From NCBI GenBank assembly GCA_022885665.1, contig JAGQDJ010000169.1, positions 1 to 64,000 on the forward strand: a stretch of 64,000 nt of DNA, read 5' to 3'. The stretch is from Triops longicaudatus. Lineage: Eukaryota > Arthropoda > Branchiopoda > Notostraca > Triopsidae. Positions 1 through 12,600 of this stretch are shown piece by piece; position 1 is the stretch's first letter; the number at the start of each line of letters is the position of its first letter. The notes beneath the pieces were generated by a model. That model saw nothing but the letters and a program-made list of their open reading frames with translations. It ran no database searches and was not told the origin of the DNA. Both the position numbers and the translations under genes were made by a program.

Positions 1-520
1 CAGTTTGCTTACTTTTATTTAGAGATTTTGACCAATTAACGAAAAAAAAAATATGCGAAGAAATTACATTAAAAATCAGTCCTCATGTGTATTCTTTCGT
101 AACTATTTTCCTTATCGAAAACAGAACATAAACGTAGTTGTTTCGCAGTACTCGTTAACATTGCGTGAATTTTTTGTACATTGCAGCCTGAAATTCATAA
201 GTGCTTCCGAATTTGTGGTCTGGATTGTACCACGAACTCGTTATAAAAGTAGTTTAAAATGAAACGTGCGCGTTGACATTAATTTTGACCGCTTTTCTTT
301 TGCCCTAAGGATTTGTATTTTTAAACGCTTCTATCAAATGTAGGGCAATTTCCGTAAGATTGTCGACCAAATGTACCGAAACCAACATTTCAAAAACTAA
401 AGCTAAACTTTACTGTTCGTGGTTTTCCAGCGACGAAGCTTAAGTAGCTTTGGATCTATTTTACCCAAAGATGTTGAAATTTAACTTGCTTGCTGCAAAT
501 TTGGTCTGTGATTTTTAAGC

Positions 521-650
521 AGAACTTGTAGAGTCCAGCAAGTTGTAATTTTACAAGCCAAGTAGAGTCCAGCACAAACTTGCCACAAAATTTTACAAGC
601 CAAGTAGAGTCCAGTACAAACTTGTAGAGTCCAGCAAGTTATAATACAAG
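521..650. repeat. Degenerate tandem repeat with GTAGAGTCCAG motif
   Basis: The motif GTAGAGTCCAG(C/T)A occurs four times, at about 529, 563, 606 and 626, with intervening ACAAACTTG and TTTTACAAGCCAA words repeated. Unit spacing is irregular (20-43 bp). Confidence 0.75.
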
Positions 651-663
651 CGTTACAAGGGAA

Positions 664-679
664 GGGGGGGGGGGGGGGG
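664..679. repeat. Poly-G run (16)
   Basis: Sixteen consecutive G next to the tandem repeat at 521-650. Confidence 0.95.
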
Positions 680-1360
680 TAAAATCTACCTTGAGTTATA
701 GATAAACTTCCCTAAACCTATTTTTTGACCTATTTTACTAGCTTTAGACTTCGTTAACTTCATGTAACTAGCCTAGCCTTTTCAATGACTTTACTGTAGT
801 CTGTATATGTGCGCCTGAATTAATTTTTGCTATGTTTGTGTTTTTATTTCTTTAATGCAAAACCCGATCCGTACTCTGACCGCTTTGTTGTTATATATAG
901 ATTGTTATAAAATAGTTGATATAAATAGAAATTTATATAGATTTTCTTTGTTGTGTACTTACCAGGTCATTTATTATACCAGCGTGAGCTAAAGCTCTTG
1001 GCTAACGTACTTGCAATATTATTCTACGACGTATTAATCATTTGGAGTGCTTTTAATAAGGGAACATTTCGACAAATAGGCCAGTTTTTTAGTGTTTCGT
1101 GTTTATCACGCTGACAAAAAAAAAGAAAAACCTTAGACACCTTTTTTTATTTCTTTCGTCGGCTTTGCTCGTTGCCGTACATCGTTTCACTTCAATAGTT
1201 GTTGATGTAACAGTTAAAACAATAACAAAAATATACATTATATCACATAATAGTAAGTTTATGTGTGGACTTTCGTTCGGTAATTTTCAGCATTTTACAT
1301 TCATTTGACTTGAATGGGATCATAAGGAGAGAGGAGCTGCCTGTGTAAAGGAGCGTGGTG

Positions 1361-1590
1361 TTACTTAAGGTCTTTTGCCGACATAGCGAAATCTTTGACA
1401 GCGTGGAAAGCTTTGGGATTTGGTGGAATATTTTGGATGTTGAAATGGAGTCTGATGTAGGCAAGGGGTCTGAGTAGTAACGATATTTGCTTGTTGAGTT
1501 TTTCGCAGTGGAAAAAGAGGTGGCCTAATTCTTGTCTTGGTCTATCGCGGCAGCTGCAGTACGGGTCGTCCGCTTTTTTATTCTGTACAG
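1361..1590 (-). pseudogene. Probable non-LTR retrotransposon ORF2 C-terminal remnant
   Basis: On the - strand a frame of about 70 codons reads KKADDPYCSCRDRPRQELGH, then LFFHCEKLNKQ, and ends with TAA at 1363-1361. The spacing C-x-C...H-x4-C is that of the terminal Cys/His motif downstream of the RT/RNase H region of many non-LTR retrotransposons. A single frame slip in an A run just upstream would extend it (SKLYRIKK). No RT core is visible nearby. Confidence 0.45.
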
Positions 1591-4500
1591 CTTAGACACC
1601 TTTTGTCTGTCCTAATAAAGTGACATTTGTAAATTTATATTTGCAAGCTATTAAGAATCATGGCTAACACCAACAACAGGCGCAATGCTAAGTTGGATTT
1701 TGGAAGTAATAAAAATAAATAATACTAATAAAAATCATGGCCAACATTTCCCGGAAAAAAAACGAGAGTAAGTCTTTAAGTAGACTTTTTATTTTACCGC
1801 TTCTTTGTTGCAAGTTTAGAGTACTGCAGTATTCTATTCTTTTAGACACTTTTTTCGAGATCGAGTTACCTCGAAGCTGAATATCCACGAAAATCTTACC
1901 TTTGTTTAAAAGCAGATGTAAAACAGATTAGGTGTCCTTTTACCGTCTGTTAAAGTGTTAAATCGTCAGCTAGGAATGGAACCTAGGTCAAGACGTATTA
2001 TCTTGAAGGTATATTCGCTCGGTACGTTGTATGTCGATCAAAATCTTTCTCTATACGTCATGAAATTTTATCGAGGATATTTTTTTTTTTAAAAAAAAAC
2101 ATGAGTTTAAGTTAGTACATTTTTCAGACAAAGCTTGGTTAAAAATGAAGTACAAATGCCCTAAGGCTTCTCAAGGCAACACGTAAATCCCTAGTCACAC
2201 TATAATGCAGTAGCTTACCACTAGTAGCCTACTACTGACAAGTGCAAAATGAGCGTGTAAAACAACTTGCACATAACAATGCAGTTAATTACGCAATTGT
2301 TGTCTATGCTACCCTAGTCGTTTAATTAAAGAAGAACTACAGTCTTAAAATCAAGCGTAATGTCACAACTAAATAAAATCAAAAGTATTTATCGAACTTT
2401 CAAAATTTCTTAGTGTTTCATCCCAAGAGTTCCGAATATAACCATATTGTGAATTAAATCAGTATGCATGTAGTATTAAAATCCAGAATCAAGCTGTAAG
2501 GCCAAACTGCAAATCATTGTGTCGGTTTACCGTCTCGAATTTTAATATAATAGGGATTGTACAGTATCAGGAAGAGACTTTGCTTGACATATTCCCTTAC
2601 CTGGTATCCTTAATTGCTTCAACGAGAAAGGAAGAACAACTCGCTAATGAGGAATGTCAAAACGGAACAAAACTGTGTTTTTGTCTTACATTTTCACTTG
2701 GTACTTTCTTTTTACTTTTTTTAATGTCTACGAAAAATGTAACGGGATATAAAAGAAAAGTCAGTTTACGTGTTAAGGCGTGAGTCTTTGTATCCATGCG
2801 TAGATTTTAAACGTTTGTGAACGTTAGCCGTACTTGACAAGTGAAAAAATGAGTCCATTTGTTATGTCAGATGCTGGGTTCTCCTGCGCAAAGCCAGATT
2901 ATCGTCAACGCCCCTCGCTGCTCTTTTCCAGATGGTTACGGAGTCCTCTTTGCATTTTTAGTTTTTATTTATTTTTCGAAATCTCATTCTTAAGGAATTT
3001 TTTTCCCCAGTTTTCTCTTTATTATTTTCTTTCGTATCCCAATCTTAACTAATGTGAGTATTGTTAGTACTATGACTTGAGCATGGCATAAATTAAAAAG
3101 CTTTTGAAAGAATGCACGAAGGAGGAGGAGTTGGCAGGCCGGTTTGGACTTCCAATGTGAGGAGTTCCCACATCCTTTCTAATGAGCGACTGTCAAATAA
3201 GAGTCTTTTCGATTCATTTCTTTTCTGGTTTATTAAGCTCGGAGGTTGGTCTAAACACAATAACTTAGGCAAGTTAACGGTAAGTCATTACGGTTGACGG
3301 TCTAGCAAGGTTAGAGGTCTTGGTGTTTTACAGATTTCCTTATAAGAATTTTCGCCTGTACTTTTCTTTCCGTTTGCCTTGTCTTAATCACCATGCACTG
3401 TTTAAGACAACCGAAATGACTTGTATCTCGCACTGGAGAACCTTTCGTCATTCCCAGTCTTTCAACACCTTCATTCTCGAATAAAATACGCCCAGCTTCT
3501 TTGTTCTACTTCTCGTTTCATCATTACTTAGCTCACTTTCGCTCCCAAATGGATGATCTGCTTGCGTCGTGTACAGTGCTCATACTACGGGATTAAAATC
3601 GTGTCCAGGAAACAGATAACCCTCTCTGTTTCGAAAGATTGTGTTAAAGGGCAACTAAGGGCGCAAGATTCGAAGCAGCATTCAATGAAATTTCCATTAC
3701 CCAAACTACAGGGTGCTGCAAGAAAAGTAAAAAAGATCATGGTTAGGGGCAGCAAAGGTTATTTAAATGATCAATATGAAGAGCAAGTTCCGTGACTGCC
3801 TTTCGTCAACAAACACGGCCTGTTGCGGACCCTCAGCGCCCTTTTAGCTCTCATATATCACTCTCGACGAAGTGTGGTCAGTGGATCATCTGTTTTAAGG
3901 TTTTCGTCCAAGACCTCCTTAAATCTGCATGCATACATACATACATGCAAACATACTGACAGCCTCGGCTTCGTTAGTTTATATGCATCTAGATGCTCTT
4001 CTTCTTGGACTAAGGTGGGAAGTGCCTTTTATGCATAAAGATGAGAAACGGTTGAGATGGCTGATAACCTGACACTAGGAAAAGGCTTTACAGTTCTGCT
4101 TCTCAGTTATGCCCATAAAGAAAAAAGATGAAGAGAAATAAAAACTATGTGAGCTGGCCCTATTTTCTTATTAAATGTATAGAAATAGTTTAGACCTTCG
4201 TCCAGATTTCATTCATGGACCTAGGCAACAATTATGCGTTGGTGAGAAACTACCATCACCCAAATTACAACTTGAGAGCTACTGTTGGCATGATGGGAGT
4301 CTTTGAAGGAAATGTACAGCCATATTGATAAAGTGCGTTTACAAGAAGGGGACGCTAGATTAATGGCGTTGTGAGATAAGGATTTTTCACTTTTACTTTT
4401 TTTTTTTCTTAAGGATCGTAAGGTTTACGAAATTGCTTAGATCGCTGTTTTACGACGCTATAGTCTTTCGTGTTTGGGCATTGTCGTGCTTTGCGTATTG

Positions 4501-4835
4501 CATTGTCCTGTCAAATCCTTGTCTTGGCATCGTCATTATTTTTCGTGCATTTTCTATCTTTCATTGCTAGAGAGCGTTAATTATGGATATATGCTATTTT
4601 ATTCTTCGTCCTTTTTTACGGTAAATTTTAATGACGAATTCGTTTTATGCCATATTGCTTACATTTTGCGTCTTTCATTGTTGGAAAAACGTTAATTAGG
4701 GATTAAGTTTTGACTCAAGTTTTGCTTCAAGGGACATCGATGAGTAACACACACGTTCAGGGGGCCGCAGTTTGAAGAAATATCTAATCCGAAGTTGTAA
4801 TTGTTATCCGTGCTTCATGTGCGTGCAGCAAGTGC

Positions 4836-6606
4836 TTGGACGCCACATATTCATCATCTCTTTTCTTCTTTTCTTTCTCGGGGAAATCTATTTTCAGCGA
4901 GTTGGGTTCCATCACTGTGGAGCAAGTCAATGAACCACGGTCCGAAGAAGTCAAGAAGGAGGATGCCGAGATTAGCGCACGCTCCATGCCACAACAATGC
5001 ACGCGTCCAGCATCCGCGGCTTTGATTCCCCAACCCAGTGCCACGAAAAAAGTCCCTACTATTATTAATGAAGCAGCGGTCATAACTCGTCGTGTTCCAC
5101 CTTTGGCTGCGCCTCGTCGGAAAAGTTTACTGCCAAACCCGGAGGGATGCCAGCCGTGTGTTGTAAATGCAGACGCTGCTGCTGCAAACGCGCCAACCAT
5201 CACCGAAGCTGACCTGCCAGCTGGCCTCAGTCCTGCTCCTTATGAATCTGAGCATGGCCGTGAAAACGATGCTGAAGACGTGGCCTCTGTCGATTGGATT
5301 GCTGACCAGCGTGAAGTTGACCTTGCCACAGACGCATTAAATTTGCACGAAGACGCTGCTGCGTTGCGGGTAGGGATGAATACTACGCCAGAGCACGCAT
5401 TAACCGCAACGCTAGACGAAATCCGTGGTGGCGCTATTCTTGAGGCAGACATCATGCTGCTGTCCGCCCCTGAAATGAAGGATGAGTCCGACCTTCCCCA
5501 TGTGGGCTGTCCGTCCGGTGAAGCAAGTGTGGTAACCACGACGGTCGAAGCGGAACGAGCACTAGGGACGAACAAAAACGTCCATACCGGCAAGACGCGC
5601 ATTCCGTTTCCGATGATGCCGGCTGCACGCGTGACGGGCGTCCTGGTGAAACAAGACGCTGGCACGGGGACGCCCACTGCTGTCCGCCATTTGGCGAAAA
5701 TGACATCATCCCCTGCGCGAATGATCTCGCCAACTACTAACGACCTCAGAGGTCATAAACCTGCCGGTACTTTACCGTCCAATGCCGCTAAGTTGGCAGT
5801 CACAACCGCAGGTCAAATTGTCAAGTCAAACCCGACAACTAGGATCGTTATGTCCTCGAACAAGAGTAAGCTACGCAAATCCGCCACGCCTACGTTAAAA
5901 AACGCCCACTCAGAAGGCAATTTGCTAGAAAACGCAACTTTGTCAAAGGATGATGCTCAAACCAGAAAAGACGATCTCTACAACACCACGGCTCAGCGCC
6001 AAGCAACGCGGACAAAAAGTGTCGACCAGCTGCACGTCAAGGACGGGAGCGTGACCGACGAATCAGGGTGCGATAATACCTCAATTGTGCTGCAAACCTC
6101 AGCGCCAATGAACCCTGAAAAGGGCGTCAAAATGGGGGCCGCACCATTTAGCTCAGTAACTGGGCCTGTTGAACGCTTACCTCATGTCAAAGGTGTCCCT
6201 GTGACGTCCACCAGTCGCCATAATAGGACCGTGACAGCGGTGACTGTTCGCAAGTCGCGGATTCCAACAATGACTAAAAATGCGCACACAGCCCAAAGGA
6301 CGCAGTCACTGTTGTCGCTGACGCTACCGAGCCAAGCTGCTCAAGGAGAAAAGGACAATACCAGTGTTGGTCCGGCCAACTCGTCCTATTTAGTCGCATT
6401 GACAGGAGAGAACAAAAAGACACCGAGTGGTAGTGCCGGGGAACCCAAGTGTCCGAACAAGAAGCATGGCTCCAGTAGCCAGCTGCATGCAACCCGAGTA
6501 CCTCAACAGCAGCAGTCATCGATACCTCCGACGCGATTACCTGTGGCCCGAACCATTACCACCAGCAACAGTCACTCCAGACTCGTCGCCAGGAAGTCGG
6601 CATTAG
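4836..6606 (+). CDS. PDZ gene, first visible coding exon (disordered region)
   Basis: This frame is open for 590 codons and ends at a strong donor, gtaagt, at 6607 (phase 1). The Met at 4836 is doubtful: the stretch after it is a polypyrimidine tract ending in tattttcag, so the real exon may start at 4898 after the AG at 4896-4897, with earlier exons unseen. The protein is rich in Ala, Thr, Ser, Lys and Arg, with no membrane segment or fold. It carries SxIP-like motifs: TRIP at 5595-5606, SRIP at 6255-6266, SSIP at 6516-6527 and TRLP at 6531-6542. All sit in basic/Ser/Pro surroundings typical of EB1-binding sites. Codon use looks coding, and the antisense frames here are shadows. Confidence 0.72.
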
Positions 6607-9600
6607 GTAAGTGGAAGAGTTGCTAGCATTGCTGGGTTTAAGTTTCCGCATCTGCATTCGTTCCCGACGTTTTCTTTTATATTATTTGACATTTTTCTCT
6701 GTTTTGGGTGTTTTTTTTGGTACTATTTTTTTCTCAAGTTTCCTGGACCTCGTTGTGAGCCTGAAATTAGACTTCTATGTCAGTAGATACCTACAAAGAT
6801 AGTAGCCAAGCTGTTAAGCCTTCAAATAAACGTTCAATGTCGTTAAAGTTTGGGGGATTAGGGTCTTAAGTTTATTTAGGATTTTCCCCACAACGTGCGG
6901 TATATCTGGCCAAGAGGGTCTTCGCTTCCTGAGCATGTTTTTTGCTTGTGTGTGTTCACATTCGGCTTTCGGAATGTCTGGCTCTGTCGTGACTCTAACC
7001 TTGCTCTTTGGTGAGTTTTACGTATTTGCAGTTCACGACAACGTCACGTCAGGGGGCCTGATAATCGTGAGGAATAGGGGCATTTGGCGGCCAAAACAAG
7101 AAAAACGAAACGGAAAAATGCACACAACATGGGAAAAGAACTCACAATTCATCGTGGCATTTAAGACAAGGAAAAGATTGTCATATTCTGAAACACTCCA
7201 ACAAGTGAATTAAAAAAATCAAAAGGTTTATAGAGAACAATCAAAGGTTAATTATTCGCGAGAAGAGGAGATAGCCGTTTGGGAGTAAAAGAAACTCAAA
7301 ATAACATAAAAAGAAGGAAACAACGATGAGTGCTGTTTAACAAGTTTTTTGTTTCCGATGCCAGAGGCGCCACAATGCTAGATGATGAGTTTATTTTTAG
7401 GAACTTTTGGTTAGCTAAGCTTAGTTCATATTTTCCTTTGAAGCATGAGTTAGCAAGTTCGAAATCTTTGGTTGCCGAGACAAGGAAGGTTTTTTGTCGA
7501 GTTATTATATGTATGAGTCCTAACGTGGGAGTTCGTCCCCGGAGATTTTCGCGAATGTCAGATTTCCTGTAGTGCCAGTACACAGCAGACGCTAAAGTTT
7601 CATTGTGGACACATGGTAAAGGTGACGTGATACAGGAAGTGTAAATGACCCAAAATGAGGGAATTCTAACTTCCAAAGATTGCAATAATTATCCGAATGC
7701 GCGATTTGTGTTGAGCAACCCCAACCTTTGTTTATATTAGAGTCTCAATTTAGGGCAAATCTTGGAATGCAAAAGGTTTTTTTTTTAAATTACGTAATCC
7801 TGCAACAATGATTAAAATGTTCTCCTTTTAAGGAATTTGCCTTAACTTTTGATTTACCCTCAAATTAGCCCTGTGTTTCATAGTGCAATTGAATTCTTGG
7901 CCAAATGTTGGAATAATAATGCTTTCACAGAGATAGTGTGATTTTTAAAGACACTTCTCAACTTATATCCATGAAATGAATCCTTACCGTTACCAAAGGC
8001 TACCTCCGAATTTTTCTCGTTTTTACATTGGTCTCTCGATCTAAGTTGAAATAGACTTCTTAAACAAGTCGATAACACACTATACACGAGTGTGAAGTGA
8101 TGTTGATTCAGAATGGATTGCTATGATCGTAGAATGTGACAATGAAACCTTTTAAATGGGTGCTGCTTCTCGCTAGGTGAACTTTTCATTATTACACAGA
8201 GCCATGAATAGAAAATGGGTTGACATCCTACTGTAGCTCGCTTTTTCGAGCACGAGTGAAAAACAGTGATGTTCATTTTCGGACCAATGGACAGATTTTC
8301 TGGACTATTTTCCCCGTAGTAGTGCTGTATGCCTTTCGGTCATCAAATTGTGGAATGACAAGACTTATTATTTCATTTTATTTTTTAAACCCTAGGCAAG
8401 ATTACCCAGGATGCATTTCACAGCAGATTAAAGGTCCGTTACATGAGTCTGGAACATCTTTATTAAAGAAGTACATTTTGTAACTTTAACAAAAGATAAG
8501 GAAAAGGTTAAAGGAACTCAGAAGCATGGTGCCACTCCCACATTTCCGAGGGTTTGTGGGAGGTATCTCATTTGAAGCAGTGTAAATCGTGGTTTCCAGT
8601 GGGGTTTCAAATCGCTCTATTATTTCCTCAGCTTCTTTTGAAGTGCAAAAGGTGACCACTTATACAACAACTTCTGACTCCTTTTTGGAACTTGGCGCTA
8701 ATCGAAGATGGCGTTCGATATGCCTCGTATCCTAATCAGGGCCACTCCTCTTGTTTGGCTGGCTTAAGTGTGTGTAAATCCGTACGTAGCGAAAGGATAT
8801 ATTTTTTATTTCCCGGCAACAATCGGTGTTAGCCATTGTCAACTTTTGGGGTGAAGTTACGGAAACATTGTAACCAGTTGTAAACGTTTATGAACGCTTC
8901 ATGGAGCGAGTCTAAAGTGTATGCAAGTCCCAAAGGGTCTTTTAGCATACCTCAAGTCACCCAACTTTCGATTTCCGTGTTGGCGTAACTGTACTTTGAC
9001 TGTGAAAGGCCGTTTAAGTAACGCTGCATTTTGCCAAGTTGGTTCTTGCCCTAGCACGTGCAAAAGAAAACTTGTCGTGTATTCAGCACATTACTATTTA
9101 ACCAGTGTTCCCTGGTGACTTAATGCAGGACATGAGTTAACTCGTAATGAACCAAGCGTGTATCTAAACTGCGTCATTCTTACAACATACATTTCCTAAA
9201 GTGTCGTGAATGAGGAAGTTACCCCCTCCCCAGATAACAAACAAAAAAACTTGCCGTAATTTTGGATTCCGTAGAAAATAGCAATAGTAAAATCGCAAGA
9301 AGAAAAACTGTTTGAGAGATAACATTTATTTTGTGTAAACGAGAAATGGTACATTAAAAAGGAAAAATAGAGAATAGATAGCCGATGAGATTTAATAGCC
9401 AGCAATAAGTAAGAATTATGTCCTCGGTATGACAAACTACAAAATCGTCAAGAGATGTTTATTAAAAAGTTAAGAAAAGGAAAAGAAAGGAAAAATACAA
9501 CAAGTAAAGGGGAAATCAAGCTATTTAGCAAGTAGTTAAATTTGTCACGTAAGAACGACAGCAACACTCGAAACAAAAATTCCAGGACTAAATTTTACAC

Positions 9601-12600
9601 CATTTCGGTGACCTTGAATTTACTTTAGCATTGCCATGCCAAACTTTCGTTTCATGAGTAAAGGAACTCTATTATCATTGTGTGCTCATCCATGGCCGTG
9701 GTGACAGTCATCCTAGCAATTGGCTTGATAGAAAGACCCCTCCCTATTGTTACGTTTGTACTTTTCGAATGTCGTGATCCTCTCCTTAAGATTTTGACAA
9801 GACGCTTTTCTTAGACGACCACCGTCACTCAGCTTTTCAACGATTTGGTCTCCTTCAGCCAATTTCAAACGCTTTTTCCTCTTATTCTTTCTTCCTTTTT
9901 AATTTAATTGCAAGATAAACACGAGACTAACAATTTTGAAAGAGAAGGGGGGAGACTGGGGGGAGGTCAGGGAGGTAGAGGAAACACATACATGGGAATT
10001 GAAGTGTCGTGTCGTTAATGGAGCGTGAAAATACATGAAGCATGGGTTTTTAGAAAGGTAGGCATGAGTAGTGTGGTAGTTTTTTCTGTGTATACATGTA
10101 TGTGAGAGGCTTGATGAGCTACAGCTGAGACAGGTAAACAGCCAAGGAAGGCAATGTCCCAAGCCCAGAGCCCTGAGGCTACAAGGCACTCACAGTTGAA
10201 TTCACATGAAACCAAGGAAGCAGCAGCAGCTGAATACAGTGGGCCGCAGGAACCGTTCTTTGAGCTCGGGCAGAGCTTTTCCTTCTCGCGCTCTGTGCTT
10301 GGCTGTTTAGTACTACAACCGAGGGGCCGAAGTGCGGACCTGAACTACTCCGCTCTTCAAGAAGAGTGTTAAAATCTCTACTTAAAACCCTTGAATTTGC
10401 CTCTTTACCCTCTTATGCACGCAACAATTGACCCGTATCGGAATACTACACGTTTTTGTATACATATCTTTATCCGTAAAGTGTGTGAAGTTGGGAATTC
10501 GTGCATTATTACTTCAGTGCTCCCGGGCTCTTAAGGGAAATTTGCACCGAATGTTTCGCTTAGAATATTTTTGGAATAAGCCTTTAACAGTGGAAACATA
10601 AATCACTGCTCCAACAGGTAAAAATGTTCTTCGTGTTTAATCCATGTTTTTCACTTTGCTGAGCTCAAGATAATGGTGGACAGAAGTTCGTCCAGATTGC
10701 AAAAGGAAAGAAAGGTTCAGACTTTCCCTTTCCAAAATCCCTGTGTCATAAAATGTGGATATGGGCAGTTGTTAGGGATGTCTTCAATTTTCGGGACGTT
10801 CGTGCCCGCGCATTTTCGAGTGAGCTCACGACAACTTTCACAATCGGGGAAAAGCGGTCTTGTACAGAGTACCAAGATCCTCTTGTTGCAAATTTACCAG
10901 GCTTTCTGTTTCATTACCGGGGTGTTTCAGGCTCACCTGGTTCTTAGGTTAAACTGGAGTGGGGTCAGAAACTGAGCAAAGGCCTCCGAATGTCATTGTG
11001 TAAGTTGGAAAAGTTTCTTGGAATTTCCTGTTACTTTTTTTCAATTGCCTTCTCTGTAAAGAGATCTATAGCGTCTTTGAAACAGGTTCGAAAGACCCAA
11101 AAAGGACGTCATGGTCCGTGCGTTCGGGACCCCAAATGCGCAACGGCGTGTGTGTTAGATTACTTATATGGCAGCCTGTAGTTCAAACTTATGATAGGAG
11201 TCTAGGGAAAGCGAGATGCTCAAGTATCACAACCAACGGAGTTCGAAAATTGCATAGTGCACCTTCCTCCCAATACGTTATGCTAATTTTGTGAAGCCAA
11301 ATGAAAGGGTTCACTGCAATAGTGCAGCAGAAAGGGTTTTGGGGCTTGCGTTTTGGGGTTGACTTGGCTTGCTGCGGCCTAACCACAATTAACAACATAT
11401 ATAGCTATGCCCATATTTAGTTTTTCTCATATGAGAAGAATGTTTTTAGGCTGCCAGCATTTAAAAAACTGTGTACGCATTTCTCTCCCAGAAGACCCCG
11501 AAAAAGGAAGTAAAAGCAGAAGCTGAAGGAGAGCGGGAATAGAGAGGGAAAGTGTGTGTATGTTATCGTTAAACAAGAAAAAAATAAACATATGCTTCGA
11601 ATTAGCAATGAAGCTTTCAAGATCGTCAGAAACCTTACCACTCTTTTACTACCGGAGAAGAAAAAAAAGATTTCGAGGGATTTTTGAGGAAAGGTTGCCG
11701 TGTAAAGGCCAAAGGCTTTTGAAAAGGATAACATTTCTCCATCCTTTTTGTTGGCAACGAAGCAAAAACGTCTTTGTTGTGCTTCAAATTTGCCTTGTAC
11801 CTCTTAAAGAGCCGGCAATTGGGTATTGACGTACGTGTACACCACTTTAAAAGTTTGTATAGAGAAAAGTGAGGGCTATTTTAATTATAGTGACATTTAA
11901 ACCGCTACAAAAGGAATTCAGGAGAGGGGGGGGGGGCAGTGGGCTGTCCTGCTGGTAAAAGGACTTGTTAACAGAAATTTATAGGACAACATGATTGGAA
12001 CAGATGGGGTAAGAGGCTAAGTTAGGGTCTCCTAACCCATCTGTTGTGATAGCACTGGGCTTGGGGATTAAATTAAGACCGGGTACATAAACTTTATGAT
12101 TCTGATAAGAATCACGATTTCCCCCCTCTAGCCCTCTAGTCCTTGTGAACTCGAGTTTGTTACTGATATAGAAGAAAGGTGGTGTAGTAACTCCACTGGA
12201 CACTGACACACAGCTAGGTGCAAAATGTAGGCACTTGAGGCCTTTAAGGCTCAACATACGCGAGTTCTCTGCATTTAAAAGCGATTACCTTTGTAGTCAG
12301 AACGAAAACTCGTCGGAAAAGGGTAATAAATAACTGATCGATGTAAAATGTTAACAAACAGTGTGTATTGTATAACGAATGTTATTTAAAAAAGTGAAAA
12401 AAAGTTCAGTATAATTTGCCTGAATTTTGCACCAAATATTTCACCACGCGGTGTGACATTTTTGTGTCTACTCAGCTTGACATTCTCAAAACTTAGCATT
12501 AAAAATAAAAGAATCCAACATAGATGACGTTAGAGAATAAAATATAGTGTTCCTCATGCTACTAAAAGTCTCCGGGAAAGTTTATACAGTACTGATCTCT

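Larger units (their letters stand above)
1..4835. other. Left flank, no supported gene
   Basis: Only the repeat at 521-650, the poly-G run and the retroelement remnant at 1361-1590 are visible. The remaining open frames are under 90 codons with no recognisable product. Upstream exons or the promoter of the PDZ gene may lie here but I cannot locate them. Confidence 0.6.

Noticed and set aside
4784..5203. 139-codon open frame on the - strand over the first PDZ-gene exon
   Set aside because: It is antisense to a long coding exon and has no domain; the same holds for - strand frames at 5240-5677, 5452-5733 and 6274-6519.
7296..7685. 129-codon - strand frame with an overlapping + strand frame
   Set aside because: No domain or splice partners; lies inside the long PDZ intron.
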